This document shows, in pieces, positions 1 to 12,007 of a stretch of DNA of 64,000 nt; within the stretch, counting starts at the first letter, position 1, and each line of letters begins with the position of its first letter. The notes under the pieces are model-generated. The model did not search any database. It was not told the DNA's origin and was given only the letters and a program-made list of their open reading frames with translations. The position numbers and the translations under genes were made by a program. This DNA is from Candidula unifasciata (Eukaryota > Mollusca > Gastropoda > Stylommatophora > Geomitridae). The DNA is taken from the NCBI GenBank assembly GCA_905116865.2, contig CAJHNH020000710.1, positions 35,001 to 99,000 of the forward strand, written 5' to 3'.

Positions 1-3000
1 TATATGACGCCTTGGGGAAATCTTTTTTTTTAAAAATAGATCCTAGTATAAAAGTGGTAAATGCTTCGTTTCGTAACTATTTTAACAATCAGGTTTCTTT
101 AATCTATTGCTTGGGTGTTTGTTCAGCTGATCTGGGTTTTATATGACGCCTTGGGGAAATCTTTTTTTTTAAAATAGATCCTAGTATAAAAAGTGGTAAA
201 ACTATTTTAACAATCAGTTTCTTTAATCTATCCTGATCTGGGTTTTTATATGACGCCTTGGGGAAATCTTTTTTTTTAAAAATAGATCCTAGTATAAAAG
301 TGGTAAATGCTTCGTTTCGTAACTATTTTAACAATCAGGTTTCTTTAATCTATTGCTTGGGTGTTTGTTCAGCTGATCTGGGTTTTTATATGACGCCTGG
401 GGGAAATCTTTTTTTTTTAAAATAGATCCTAGTATAAAAGTGGTAAATGCTTCGTTTCGTAACTATTTTAACAATCAGGTTTCTTTAATCTATTGCTTGG
501 GTGTTTGTTCAGCTGATCTGGGTTTTTTTATATGACGCCTTGGGGAAATCTTTTTTTTTAAAAAATAGATCCTAGTATAAAAGTGGTAAATGCTTCGTTT
601 CGTAACTATTTTAACAATCAGGTTTCTTTAATCTATTGCTTGGGTGTTTTGTTCAGCTGATCTGGGTTTTTATATGACGCCTTGGGGAAATCTTTTTTTT
701 TAAAATAGATCCTAGTATAAAAGTGGTAAATGCTTCGTTTCGTAACTATTTTAACAATCAGGTTTCTTTAATCTATTGCTTGGGTGTTTGTTCAGCTGAT
801 CTGGGTTTTTATATGACGCCTTGGGGAAATCTTTTTTTTTTAAAATAGATCCTAGTATAAAAGTGGTAAATGCTTCGTTTCGTAACTATTTTAACAATCA
901 GGTTTCTTTAATCTATTGCTTGGGTGTTTGTTCAGCTGATCTGGGTTTTTATATGACGCCCTGGGGAATCTTTTTTTTTTAAAATAGATCCTAGTATAAA
1001 AGTGGTAAATGCTTCGTTTCGTAACTATTTTAACAATCAGGTTTCTTTAATCTATTGCTTGGGTGTTTGTTCAGCTGATCTGGGTTTTTATATGACGCCT
1101 TGGGGAAATCTTTTTTTTTTAAAATAGATCCTAGTATAAAAGTGGTAAATGCTTCGTTTCGTAACTATTTTAACAATCAGGTTTCTTTAATCTATTGCTT
1201 GGGTGTTTGTTCAGCTGATCTGGGTTTTTATATGACGCCTTGGGGAAATCTTTTTTTTTTAAAATAGATCCTAGTATAAAAGTGGTAAATGCTTCGTTTC
1301 GTAACTATTTTAACAATCAGGTTTCTTTAATCTATTGCTTGGGTGTTTGTTCAGCTGATCTGGGTTTTTATATGACGCCTTGGGGAAATCTTTTTTTTTT
1401 AAAATAGATCCTAGTATAAAAGTGGTAAAATGCTTCGTTTCGTAACTATTTTTAACAATCAGGTTTAACTATTTTTAATCTATTGCTTGGGTGTTTGTTC
1501 AGCTGATCTGGGTTTTTATATGACGCCTTGGGGAAATCTTTTTTTTTTTAAAATAGATCCTAGTATAAAAGTGGTAAATGCTTCGTTTCGTAACTATTTT
1601 AACAATCAGGTTTCTTTAATCTATTGCTTGGGTGTTTGTTCAGCTGATCTGGGTTTTTATATGACGCCTTGGGGAAATCTTTTTTTTTTAAAATAGATCC
1701 TAGTATAAAAGTGGTAAATGCTTCGTTTCGTAACTATTTTAACAATCAGGTTTCTTTAATCTATTGCTTGGGTGTTTGTTCAGCTGATCTGGGTTTTTAT
1801 ATGACGCCTTGGGGAAATCTTTTTTTTTTAAAATAGATCCTAGTATAAAAGTGGTAAATGCTTCGTTTCGTAACTATTTTAACAATCAGGTTTCTTTAAT
1901 CTATTGCTTGGGTGTTGTTTGTTCAGCTGATCTGGGTTTTTATATGACGCCTTGGGGAAATCTTTTTTTTTTTAAAATAGATCCTAGTATAAAAGTGGTA
2001 AATGCTTCGTTTCGTAACTATTTTAACAATCAGGTTTCTTTAATCTATTGCTGGGGGTGTTTGTTCAGCTGATCTGGGTTTTTATATGACGCCTTGGGGA
2101 AATCTTTTTTTTTTAAAATAGATCCTAGTATAAAAGTGGTAAATGCTTCGTTTCGTAACTATTTTAACAATCAGGTTTCTTTAATCTATTGCTTGGGTGT
2201 TTGTTCAGCTGATCTGGGTTTTTTATATGACGCCTTGGGGAAATCTTTTTTTTTTAAAATAGATCCTAGTATAAAAGTGGTAAATGCTTCGTTTCGTAAC
2301 TATTTTAACAATCAGGTTTCTTTAATCTATTGCTTGGGTGTTTGTTCAGCTGATCTGGGTTTTTATATGACGCCTTGGGGAAATCTTTTTTTTTAAAATA
2401 GATCCTAGTATAAAAGTGGTAAATGCTTCGTTTCGTAACTATTTTAACAATCAGGTTTCTTTAATCTATTGCTTGGGTGTTTGTTCAGCTGATCTGGGTT
2501 TTTTATATGACGCCTTGGGGAAATCTTTTTTTTTAAAAATAGATCCTAGTATAAAAGTGGTAAATGCTTCGTTTCGTAACTATTTTAACAATCAGGTTTC
2601 TTTAATCTATTGCTTGGGTGTTTGTTCAGCTGATCTGGGTTTTTATATGACGCCTTGGGGAAATCTTTTTTTTTTAAAATAGATCCTAGTATAAAAGTGG
2701 TAAATGCTTCGTTTCGTAACTATTTTAACAATCAGGTTTCTTTAATCTATTGCTTGGGTGTTTGTTCAGCTGATCTGGGTTTTTTATATGACGCCTTGGG
2801 GAAATCTTTTTTTTTTAAAATAGATCCTAGTATAAAAGTGGTAAATGCTTCGTTTCGTAACTATTTTAACAATCAGGTTTCTTTAATCTATTGCTTGGGT
2901 GTTTGTTCAGCTGATCTGGGTTTTTATATGACGCCTTGGGGAAATCTTTTTTTTTTAAAATAAAATAGATCCTAGTATAAAAGTGGTAAATGCTTCGTTT

Positions 3001-4338
3001 CGTAACTATTTTAACAATCAGGTTTCTTTAATCTATTGCTTGGTGTTTGTTCAGTTTGGTTTTTTATTGGACGCCTTGGGTAAATCTAAAAATAGATCTA
3101 GTATAAAAGTGGGCTTCGTTTCGTAACTTTTTAACAATCTTTAATCTATTGCTTGGGTGTTTGTTCAGCTGATCTGGGTTTTTAAATGACGCCTTGGGGA
3201 AATTTTTTTTTAAAAATAGATCCTAGTATAAAAGTGGTAAATGCTTCGTTTCGTAACTATTTTAACAATCAGGTTTCTTTAATCTATTGCTTGGGTGTTT
3301 GTTCAGCTGATCTGGGGAAATCTTTTTTTTTTTATATGACGCCGTTGGGGAAATCAGGTTTCTTTTTTTTTTTGTTCAGCTGATCTGGGTTTTTATAAAA
3401 ATAGATCCTAGTATAAAAGTGGTAAATGCTTCGTTTCGTAGTATAAAAGTGTAAAGAACTATTTTAACAATCAGGTTTCTTTAATCTATTGCTTGGGTGT
3501 TTGTTCAGCTGATCTGGGTTTTTATATGACGCCTTGGGGAAATCTTTTTTTTTTAAAATAGATCCTAGTATAAAAGTGGTAAATGCTTCGTTTCGTAACT
3601 ATTTTAACAATCAGGTTTCTTTAATCTATTGCTTGGGTGTTTGTTCAGCTGATCTGGGTTTTTATATGACGCTTTGGGAAATCTTTTTTTTTTTAAAATA
3701 GATCCTAGTATAAAAGTGGTAAATGCTTCGTTTCGTAACTATTTTAACAATCAGGTTTCTTTAATCTATTGCTTGGGTGTTTGTTCAGCTGATCTGGGTT
3801 TTTATATGACGCCTTGGGGAAATCTTTTTTTTTTTTTATAAAAGTGGTAAATGCTTCGTTTCGTTAAAAATCAGGTAAATCTTCTAGTATAAATTGCTTG
3901 GTGTTTTGTTCAGCTGATCTGGGTTTTTATATGACGCCTTGGGGAAATCTTTTTTTTTTAAAATAGATCCTAGTATAAAAGTGGTAAATGCTTTTCGTAA
4001 CTATTTTAACAATCAGGTTTCTTTAATCTATTGCTTGGGTGTTTGTTCAGCTGATCTGGGTTTTTATATGACGCCTTGGGGAAATCTTTTTTTTTTAAAA
4101 TAGATCCTAGTATAAAAGTGGTAAATGCTTCGTTTCGTAACTATTTTAACAATCAGGTTTCTTTAATCTATTGCTTGGGTGTTTGTTCAGCTGATTGTTT
4201 TTATTCAGCCTTGAAATCTGGGTTTTTTCAAAAGATCCTAGTATAAAAGTGGTAAATGCTTCGTTTCGTAACTATTTTAACAATCAGGTTTCTTTAATCT
4301 ATTGCTTGGGTGTTTGTTCAGCTGATCTGGGTTTTTCA
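1..4338. repeat. 140-bp satellite array, about 31 copies
   Basis: A head-to-tail array enters from the left edge. Each unit runs from tatatgacgccttgggg through a T8-T11/A3-A5 tract, then gatcctagtataaaagtgg, and ends near tcagctgatctgggttttta. The usual period is 140 bp, read from successive tatatgacgcc starts at about 1090, 1230 and 1370. Most copies differ only in homopolymer length. Short or scrambled copies lie near 200-245, 3040-3480 and 3830-3920. The last units, after about 4190, are divergent and end at gtttttcaaaaaaatccc. Open frames of 65-102 codons arise because the unit is close to 47 codons; changes in the T-tract switch the frame, so they are not genes. Confidence 0.97.
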
Positions 4339-4449
4339 AAAAAATCCCACTGGCAGTCCTGGGTCAGATGGACCACCAAGCAATTTTGCTTTATCCTTTC
4401 ACGGAAGAGGGTAGATAGTTGTTCTTGTCCAGAACTGTATCTGTATGGT

Positions 4450-4766
4450 TAGCACTTGTAGTTTTGAGGTTCAAACAACGGATCAACATCATGGCACATG
4501 AGTAGTAGCTCATGAGCGCTCCCGTCTTCTTCTAACTCAAGTCTGAGCCAGAAGAAGCCCAGCCACAGTTTACAGGCTCGGTAGCACGGGCGAAGATCCT
4601 GAAATACTTTGGGTGGATATTTTACTCCAAAGTTTTGCCCGGGCAGCGCCATTAGGCTACTCTTTTCGATTTCCAACTGCCAAGGAATTATTTTACGCGC
4701 GCAATAATACACACGGGGTCCAATCTCACTACCCAGAGGCGGACACCATGCCTCGAGACCTCCCCC
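4450..4766 (-). repeat. SINE-like repeat, family A
   Basis: Similar to 18038-18385 (same strand) and 20210-20632 (opposite strand), sharing ctcttttcgatttccaact, gatcctgaaatactttg and ctcaagtctgag. The tRNA-like head lies at the right and is cut off near caccatgcctcgagacc, just before a run of about 17 C at 4767-4783. Confidence 0.8.
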
Positions 4767-4783
4767 CCCCCCCCCCCCACCAT

Positions 4784-5950
4784 CCCCCATTGTTTGACGA
4801 GAATCAAACATGCACAAGTCTTAGAAAGCCCTTTCAGCCACACAAAACATCAGCAATGGGCACCTGGCAGTTACGCAGCCTGTAGTCCAACCTGGCAATA
4901 AGGACAATAACCCATGTAGCGGCTGTAGGATTCTAGCAGTACATTGCTGCAAAGTGAGTCTGACGTCGCAGGCGACACCCTGGCAGCAGAATTTTAGGTG
5001 CGGCCACTGAAAATATCAGTATTCTTTCATCTTGACCTGTCCACACAATGTAACATTCTTTGCGTCTGTCGGTTTTGTTCTCTCATACTGTGTTAAGCCG
5101 ACGCATTTAGCCTTCGTAATGAACGTTAAGAATGATCTTCAGGGCATGTGTACAATTATTTGTACATGTAGACAAAAATGGATGCGTTCAAAAAGAAGCT
5201 GGTTCTCTGGGGGTAAAAAAATAAGAAGAGTCTCTTGGTAAGATGATACACAAAAGAAACGTCTGTATTCCGTGCACACACAAACAGTCAAACACAAAGG
5301 TTCTGAAGAGACCAAGAATGAAAAGGGAGTTGATAAGTTTAAAAAAAAAAAGATAATTGGCCATATTGAAAGACAAAAACCACACTGGCGGGAAAAGGTA
5401 TGTACAAGAGGCAAACAGCGAAACAAGTGGGAGGAAAAACATCAAGAGCGCGACCTAGAGCAGTCTGCGAGACTGTACGCCTAGGACGAAAGACAACGCG
5501 TTTTGGAGATCCATTGCTAACTGAACCTGATTGATCGAGTACGCCGACCTCTTTGCCTTCAATGTCTCATTATCCTGGCATCCATGATGGATTCCTTGCG
5601 ACAGCAATAACGGTTCAATCCGATTAGGATTGAATCAGCGACCCACACACATACAGGATCGATAGAAGGTTGATGTTGATCGTGTTAGAAATCCATCAGT
5701 TTTGGCAGGAAATTGTTCGGCATCAACAGAATTCCTGCGGCTTTCATCCAACATTTTTGATGTTGTTCGGGAAGCTCTTCAAGTAGAGCTCAGAAACAGA
5801 CTTTTTGTAAACTCATCCTTGGACACAATTTCTGGTTGTGGTTAGTGATCTTCATTTGATGTTTATAGCTTCAGATTGACTGTGGTTCGGAGGTTCATTA
5901 AATCTTTCAGTACAAAGCAAGTTACCATTCAAATACTGGTGTTGTCTAGC
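4784..5950. other. No gene seen; possible LINE tail remnant
   Basis: I find no convincing exon here. Around 5270-5485 a plus-strand frame reads GHIERQKPHWREKV, followed by a basic stretch. This loosely resembles the C-terminal end of LINE ORF2 (the GHV... segment), but it is too degraded to assign. A small hairpin, ttcaatcc/ggattgaa, lies at about 5610-5632. Confidence 0.4.
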
Positions 5951-5952
5951 AT

Positions 5953-6194
5953 GATGTGTCGGCTCTGTGGCTAAGTCGATGGAATGCTTCGCAATGCCGG
6001 GATGCCGGGTTCGATCCCAGCTGCGGGCCATGCGCCTTGCGTTGGTTTCGACAGTGGTATCAGGGGGCCGACCGTCCAGAAGGCAATGGCAAACTACTGG
6101 ACGTAAATTTGCCTAGAAAAACCACACAACAGCCAGGGGCTGTTGGGGTTGGTTCTGCAACGTCCTGTAAAGGATACGCAACTAACCTACTATG
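5953..6194 (+). repeat. tRNA-derived SINE, family B
   Basis: The head carries an A-box-like tggctaagtcga and an exact B box, ggttcgatccc, about 35 bp downstream. This is the internal RNA polymerase III promoter of tRNA-derived SINEs. The body includes ggcaatggcaaactactgga, and the copy ends at aggatacgcaactaac. Other copies are at 17540-17790 (-), 50215-50458 (-), 53095-53332 (-) and 63010-63240 (+). The 79-codon frame across it is incidental. Confidence 0.9.
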
Positions 6195-6379
6195 ATGTAT
6201 TTTGCGGACCGCCTTGTATACTATCCAACTGTAGCTCTAACCTCTGTTATCATAATTGTTGATTCAGTTCCCTTTCCCCTATTGTGTTAGTATTTCAGCC
6301 CTTCAAATCCAAACGCTTATTAATTTGAACACCAACTACTTTGGACATGCAGGCTGACTGAAACTGAAAGCGTTAACAT

Positions 6380-6900
6380 GCTATCAATTGGTGGGTTGGC
6401 GGTTGGGTTGATTGCTGATGAGTTACTGGTGAGCGGGGGGGGGGGGGGTGTTGGCTAATTATGGATAATGGATTGACTGCTTGATATGTTTTTGGAAGGG
6501 TGGGTTGATTGGTTGGTGGGTGAGTTTATTGGTTGATTGGGGGAGGGGGAGGGGGGTATACTGGCTGATAAACTGATAAGTGGATGGATTCATAGGTTGG
6601 TGTTTTTGTGGGTAAGTGGCTTAACTGGTTGGTGGGTAAGTAGGCTGGTTAGTTGAAGGGTTGTTGGATGGACTGAGTAGTCAAAGGGTGGGTGGGTTAA
6701 TTAGTTACTGGGCGAGTATGGTTTTGGGTGGATGGGTGGATTGGTTGCTGTTTGCTGGCATGGGATCATATGGTGGGTAGTTGACTGGTATGACAGTTTT
6801 GTTAATTGCCTGATTTGTTGGCTGGTTTGTGTGTGCTCGGTGAGTTGGTTGTCGAGTGGATTTGTGATTACGTTGCTAGTTAGTTAACTGATGGATTGAC
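6380..6900. repeat. Degenerate G/T-rich simple repeat
   Basis: About 500 bp is built from irregular GGTT, GGTGGGT and GATTGG words with no fixed period, and includes a G run near 6437. The complementary C/A-rich type occurs at 14930-15050 and 16370-16570. The interval 6195-6380 shows nothing recognisable. Confidence 0.7.
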
Positions 6901-7029
6901 TGACACGAAAAAATATCAACAATATAAATCGTAAACATTCAGGTTGTAGATCTATAACGATTAATGCAGAACCGTTTTCCCTCCTTGATGCTTATCGGGC
7001 GTGTGGTCAAATAAAGGGCCTTGATATAC

Positions 7030-7275
7030 GCCTTCGTGTGTATTAGGCATATAGGGATAGACTTGTATTATTTAGAATAATCAGCACTCGGTGGGCGATA
7101 TAGTTAGCATCACGTTGACCACCTTTATTTCCTTGGACTTTACACAGTACCTATTTAAGGCTAGGTCGACCCGGGAGCCAAAGTCGTGTTTGAAAAAAGT
7201 CCAGCTCCTAAAGGATCTGAACCCACGACCTTGGGATCCGCAGGCGAGCGTCTAGCCGCTACACCGTACAATTTT
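7030..7275 (-). repeat. tRNA-derived SINE, family C
   Basis: On the minus strand a tRNA-like head (gtagcggctagacgctcg, then gggttcagatcc as B box) leads into a body with gtcgacc and the conserved tail gcatataggg. Similar copies are at 11490-11728 (-) and 33440-33670 (-), with 5'-truncated or diverged copies at 20835-21012 (+), 28390-28565 (+), 39555-39605 (-) and 57705-57808 (+). Confidence 0.85.
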
Positions 7276-7603
7276 ACCGAGTTCTTGCTTTGTAAAAATA
7301 ATTTTGAAAACCGAGCCATATAGGCTACAACCCTGTACAGCAAGGCGGATCTTCTAGCCTTTAAATCTTAACATGTATTGCCACTGTTACCAGCGGGGGG
7401 TTTCACATACTTTAGTTTCTAAGTTACTATCTCTAAAAACGTAAGCAACAGTTAGCACCCCTTGTATGTTGAAGATTAGTTTGTTTTCAAAGTTAAACAC
7501 GAGTTATCAGCCCCTGACGCTAGGATGAGCTACCCCAAGAAGATATCATTGTAAGCTGGCAAAAAGGCATGGGGTATGACATGTGGAGACAAGGTGCGTC
7601 TAT

Positions 7604-8084
7604 AGTGCGTTTCAAAAGTTGTGCTCGACTTTAAAAATCTGTAACTGAGAAACCGTTCGGCGTAAATTGTTGAAATTTTGAAAGCAGCCTGATAATATAT
7701 AAATCATGTCCTTGTAGGAAAAAAAAATTACTTGAGGGGGAAACAAACCAAGTCAAAATAAACAGATAGCGTATTTAAAGTTAATGGAGCAATGAGAACT
7801 TTGCAAAATATCAAACTGTGTGCGTTTTAGAGGTAATATGTCCGGAAAACAAAGGCGCTATTATTTACTGTATATTCTATTTTATCAGGGGTACACACAT
7901 TATTAATAAGAAAAAGATTAAACAAATGTGCCGCTTTTTTAAAACAGCAGCATCTGTACAATTATAAATTATAATATCATAAAGACGTAAGATTATCGAA
8001 TACTACATGGACAAATTCGTGTTGATCCGTACAGTTTTTGATATATTTGTTAAAGTTCGAAGCTTACGACTTTTGGAACGCACT
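7604..8084. mobile_element. MITE with terminal inverted repeats (481 bp)
   Basis: The left end agtgcgtttcaaaagt and the reverse complement of the right end, agtgcgttccaaaagt, match at 15 of 16 positions. Similarity continues patchily for about 30 bp through tcgactttaa/tcgaactttaa. The interior is AT-rich and has no transposase-like frame. I could not define a clean target-site duplication. This is a probable non-autonomous DNA transposon of unassigned superfamily. Confidence 0.7.
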
Positions 8085-8274
8085 GACGTGTCAGTGTGTG
8101 TAGGTGTGTCACATAGTTCTACAGCCAATGGGCGCTGAGGTCATTCAGTGCCATAATAGTTGCACATGGATAGATCTTAAGTGCTCCGATCTCGCCCTAC
8201 AGCATGAGGATCTGAACACGGTACAATTGAATATTGAATGAAGAATCTACGGATCTACGGCTTGTTCTGATACA

Positions 8275-8960
8275 CCCAAAAATGTGTCTGGGACGTCTGG
8301 GACACTTCTGGTGGCATGTTCTTTCCTGAATGGACAACAGCACAGAAAAGACAGCAGAGTGGTCTTTCTGACTGATGCTATGTCAGTTCTACAAGCAATT
8401 TGTAGACTTGACGCAACAGCTGATTCACTTAGGCTCTTCAGTAGAACAATCTGTACTGCAGTGGATTCCAGGTCACTGTGGCTTGGAAGGCAATGAAACA
8501 GCTGAAAGACTGACCAGAAGCGACAGTGACATGTTACAACCAAAAAGTGACAACCCACCAAGAGACGAAAACATTAATACAATCTAGTATCCAAGAAAGG
8601 TGGCTGGATTCGCACACCAGATTCTCTCCCCAAGACTCGCTTTATCGCCTCTTTAGAGAGGAACAGTGTAATATATTCATACTAAGGACTGGGCACACAT
8701 ATGTTCACATTTGTGTGTGTGTAGGAAACACGGAGACGTTTCCCTGCAGCGTGGCTCCCGAAAATGCTAAGCATGTGCTCCAACACTGTCAACTGTATGC
8801 TGACAACAAAGACGCAATCTGGCTTGTTCCAACCACAATGAAGACAAAACTGTATGGTACACGAGAGAATATGGATTGCACGATAGGCTAACGGACTCAT
8901 GATATAAGAATTTCTGACAGAAGGGTCGAAGAAGAAGACTGTAGTTCGGGACAATAAACT
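8275..8960 (+). pseudogene. LINE RNase H and C-terminal zinc region, broken
   Basis: This is the 3' remnant of a non-LTR retrotransposon. One frame (8284-8496) reads VFLTDAMSVLQAI, the region of a catalytic Asp of RNase H. The next frame (8375-8587) reads VLQWIPGHCGLEGNETAERL, the last RNase H motif. A third frame (8526-8891) reads FREEQCNIFILRTGH and then a Cys/His-rich ending (VLQHCQLYAD). Two frame changes are therefore needed, and no complete domain survives. RNase H after the reverse transcriptase is typical of I/Jockey-group LINEs. The last 300 bp are closely related to 40990-41400. It is probably 5'-truncated near 8270. Confidence 0.85.
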
Positions 8961-9525
8961 GTTCCCACGGCCTCTGCGTGTAGTAGGCTCAGAAATTCTA
9001 TCAAGTGAGGCAAGCAACTTCCAAGTTTGCTCCTTATTTAAAACTAACTCACTGAGATTGTACCGATAAACCACTGGCCTTCCCTCACCCACTAAGATTA
9101 CGTGATCAGATAAAAAGTCTGGGAAGTTACACAAACGTGATACCGACTAGTGACAAATTCAACTTAATAAGTCAGCATTTAAAGGCATTTAGCTAAAAAA
9201 AAAACTTTGCTAATTATTTCCCTTAAAATCAAGATTATCTTAAAGGAGACCTTTGGATTAATACTTATTCTTTCATGGAAGATATAAATCATGCCCACTT
9301 TATCAACATGAACAGAAAATCTGGTCTAGTTCACCTTTGTGTCAGATATAACATACAATCATTGGACCGAAAAAGAGAATCAATCTTCGTCTTTCTCTTT
9401 TGCATAAAAAGAAACGAATCTACATATCAGAGTTATAATAGAGCTGTCCGATTGTTAGTCGCGCTGTTTTTTTTTTAACTTCCTATTTGTTTCAGCCATG
9501 TCAGTAATGAAAACCAAATAAGGAA
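8961..9525. other. No feature recognised
   Basis: AT-rich intergenic sequence with short homopolymers. The open frames here are short and show no motif. Confidence 0.5.
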
Positions 9526-9527
9526 AT

Positions 9528-9775
9528 CGAATGGATGTTCCCCGTAGGATATCCAGTCATCTCCTTGTGAGATGCAATTTTTCGTTGTTTGAAGCCCTAC
9601 TCTGGCTCTTGCCAGGGGCCGCAATATAGCCCGGCCATAAATATGGTCTAATGGCTGAACACGGTTTCTGGGACCTTTACACGGGTGATCCTCATCCACA
9701 TGGTGGCACATTATGTCATTAGGTGTTTATCGCTTGTGTGATGTCCTAGTGGGGTAAAACTACTACTACTACTCC
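9528..9775 (+). repeat. Dispersed repeat, family E, with (ACT)n end
   Basis: Shares gcaatatagcccggccat, ggtgatcctcatccacatgg and gtgtttatcgcttgtgtgat with copies at 17815-17900, 21255-21415, 31150-31280, 51295-51495 and 51505-51660, all on the plus strand. Copies end in a short simple repeat, here actactactact, which suggests retroposition. No tRNA promoter was seen, so its type is unknown. Confidence 0.75.
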
Positions 9776-9819
9776 CCGTGGGTTCCTGGACCTCTCTGTG
9801 GCATGGGAAAAGTACAGGG

Positions 9820-10092
9820 TCTCTATTTCCCTAATAAGTATGTTGTAAATGTCGACTAATTAGGGGTGTTCCTTTCGAACCCGGGGTGCATTTGCCTGAG
9901 AGACAAACAACCAACAGTCTATAATAAATACAAGCCAGATGTGCCCAAAAAAAAACCAAAAGATCTGCACGCAAAACTCAAGTTCTGGAAGAAAGCTAAA
10001 GAAATAAAGTCGTTTGAAGAAGTGCAGAAGTGGACGAACAACCATAACTTTACAGCGGAGTTTGCAGCCTTTGAACGCGAAGAAGAATGAAT
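9820..10092 (+). repeat. Dispersed repeat, family D, with GAAGAA end
   Basis: The family core is agcatgttgtaagtcgacta, a segment like gaagtcggagtgcatctgcc, then gccagatctgt, and an end in gaagaagaag. This copy covers nearly the whole consensus. Other copies are at 14660-14885 (-), 22436-22602 (+), 29170-29265 (+, 5' part), 32265-32490 (+), 34055-34225 (-), 48275-48515 (+), 53395-53525 (-), 54478-54725 (+) and 57225-57405 (+). It is the most frequent family in the window. The GAAGAA tail and 5' truncations fit a SINE or LINE 3' end. Confidence 0.8.
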
Positions 10093-10534
10093 TTTATTGC
10101 AGCAATTTGTTTATCAGAAACACCTCTCTAGCTCGTATATCAGATTTACTAACCATTAGTGTAAAAGATACACAGTTAGCCTAACTCTTCATTCAACCCA
10201 CAGCTGTTACGCTAGCCCACACTGCTCCCGTTATTTATTTACCTCCTTGTTTCTCAGAGTACTTGTACTTTAACTCATTCAGAGCCAGAGATTTATTTTT
10301 CAAAGAAATCTAAATGACACGCCCAGTAAGTGCAGTAAGAAGATCCCAGGTCTGTCAGCTGGCATTCTTTTTTAAGGGAGGAGGGGGAAAGGGGGGGGGG
10401 GGCATGCGTTGCACTGAAACCTTCATAGAGGTCTGTTGCCCTTTCATCCGAAAACCACTGGCAGGGAAGGGAGAAAAACAAAAAGAAGAGGTGATCTGGC
10501 TGATATGAAAAGAGATAAGATAGAATTTGAACAC

Positions 10535-10640
10535 CATAGAGCCCGGCGCTTCACCGTAGTTGATAGAGCGCTGGACGTCGGGTGACAACCCCCATGCGCG
10601 TCCGGTTCCGGGTTCGAGGCTTCGACGCTAACGACACTGG
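10535..10640 (+). repeat. tRNA-like SINE head
   Basis: The sequence tagttgatagagcgctgg (A-box-like) is followed by ggttccgggttcgaggcttc (B-box-like), with an intervening arm. It resembles a tRNA with an over-long variable region and is followed by unrelated sequence. I read it as a SINE head, not a working tRNA gene, because the acceptor ends do not pair. Confidence 0.5.
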
Positions 10641-10770
10641 GCCAAATGAGCTATGCTCAAGTGCTTTTCGTTACCAGAAAAAAAATATCATCAAACACTC
10701 GAGCAGATACACAAACAAACACGCATACTAAAAGCGACCTGCGGCCAAACAAACCATAAGCGCGCGCACG

Positions 10771-10892
<122 letters not shown>

Positions 10893-10919
10893 CCCCCACA
10901 CCAGCAAACGCATACACAG

Positions 10920-11489
10920 ACAACAATATCCTACCTTACCCGATCAAATTTCCTCACATTTTCTCTGTCCATAGAACAAATCTCCATCAACTTTCCGCTG
11001 TTCTCTGGCTTGTGCCAAACCATGCTTCTGAACAAAACAGACGACACAAAATCATGGGGTATACTTGAGGTAGCACTTTGTTTACATCGACTGCTCGCTT
11101 GGACGGCCGCTGGCATGGAGGGGGACCTAACTACCGTAACCGGAGAATGCCTCCAGTCTCGCGAATACCCGCCACAAGCTCGTAATATTCTTCTATTGTT
11201 AACATGGCGTTGATGTACGTATCTGCCTTTGCGGGACTGGCAGATGACTGCAGATCTCGTACACAAGATCTCGACTTACGACACAGTTCCGTTCTGACTA
11301 ACAAGTCGTAAGTCGAACTGTTGAAATATTTTCAACATTATTTTCACTCAAACAGGTCATAAAAAGTTAACATAAAACATGTAAATGCAATCTACGTTCG
11401 TATGCTTATTGTACATAATATGTAAAAGACATAATCTGTAAAGTTAAAAAAAAAGGAAAGTACACCTTTCCACGCATTCAGCTGTATTG
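10920..11489. other. Unassigned sequence with a 12-bp perfect hairpin
   Basis: The arms tcgacttacgac (11271-11282) and gtcgtaagtcga (11305-11316) are perfectly complementary around a 22-nt loop. This could be the remnant end of a palindromic transposon. No exon or domain was seen in the rest. Confidence 0.5.
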
Positions 11490-11728
11490 GGCATATAGGG
11501 CTAGGCCTATATTCTATAGACCAATCGATACTCGCTGTGTGACGTAGTTAACATCACACAGGCCGCCGTTACTTCCCAGAACTTTACAAGGTACCCACTT
11601 GAGGCAGGGTCGACCTGGGAGCCAAGGTCATTTCTGAGGGGAAAGGTTCGGCTTCGCTAGGACTTGACCTCACAACCTTCGGAACCGCATGCGAGCGCCT
11701 AACCTCTACATCACGGTGGCTCCCACAT
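11490..11728 (-). repeat. tRNA-derived SINE, family C
   Basis: Near full-length copy of the family at 7030-7275, sharing gcatatagggctaggc, gtcgacctgggagccaaggt and the tRNA-like head at the right. The B-box region is mutated here (gaggtcaagtcc on the minus strand). Confidence 0.85.
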
Positions 11729-11807
11729 AACATGTGCTCTACTGAATCAGTCCTGGTAACTTTCTGACTCTATCTATGTAGTTATTTTTCCTTGTTTACT
11801 TTTAGTG

Positions 11808-11970
11808 TGTGTGGTCGTAAGTGTGGATAGTAGTGTGTGTGGATGGTTGTAAGTGTGGATGGTCGTAGGTATGGATGGTCGTAGGTATTAATGGTCGTAA
11901 GCGTGGATGGTCGTAAGTGTGGATAGCCGTAAGTGTGGATGGTCGTAAGTGTGGATGGTCGTAAGTGAAC
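11808..11970. repeat. 16-bp minisatellite (gtggatggtcgtaagt)
   Basis: About ten imperfect copies; tggatggtcgta is the constant core. Confidence 0.85.
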
Positions 11971-12007
11971 ATGAATACAGCGGTTACATTAGTTATTTTA
12001 AAGCAGT

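Noticed and set aside
1..4338. CRISPR-like regularity of the 140-bp and 40-bp arrays
   Set aside because: No unique spacers: the entire unit repeats, so these are satellites.
10535..10640. Functional tRNA gene
   Set aside because: Boxes A and B are present but the acceptor stem does not pair and the spacing is too long; a SINE head is more likely. The same applies to the heads of families A, B, C and H.
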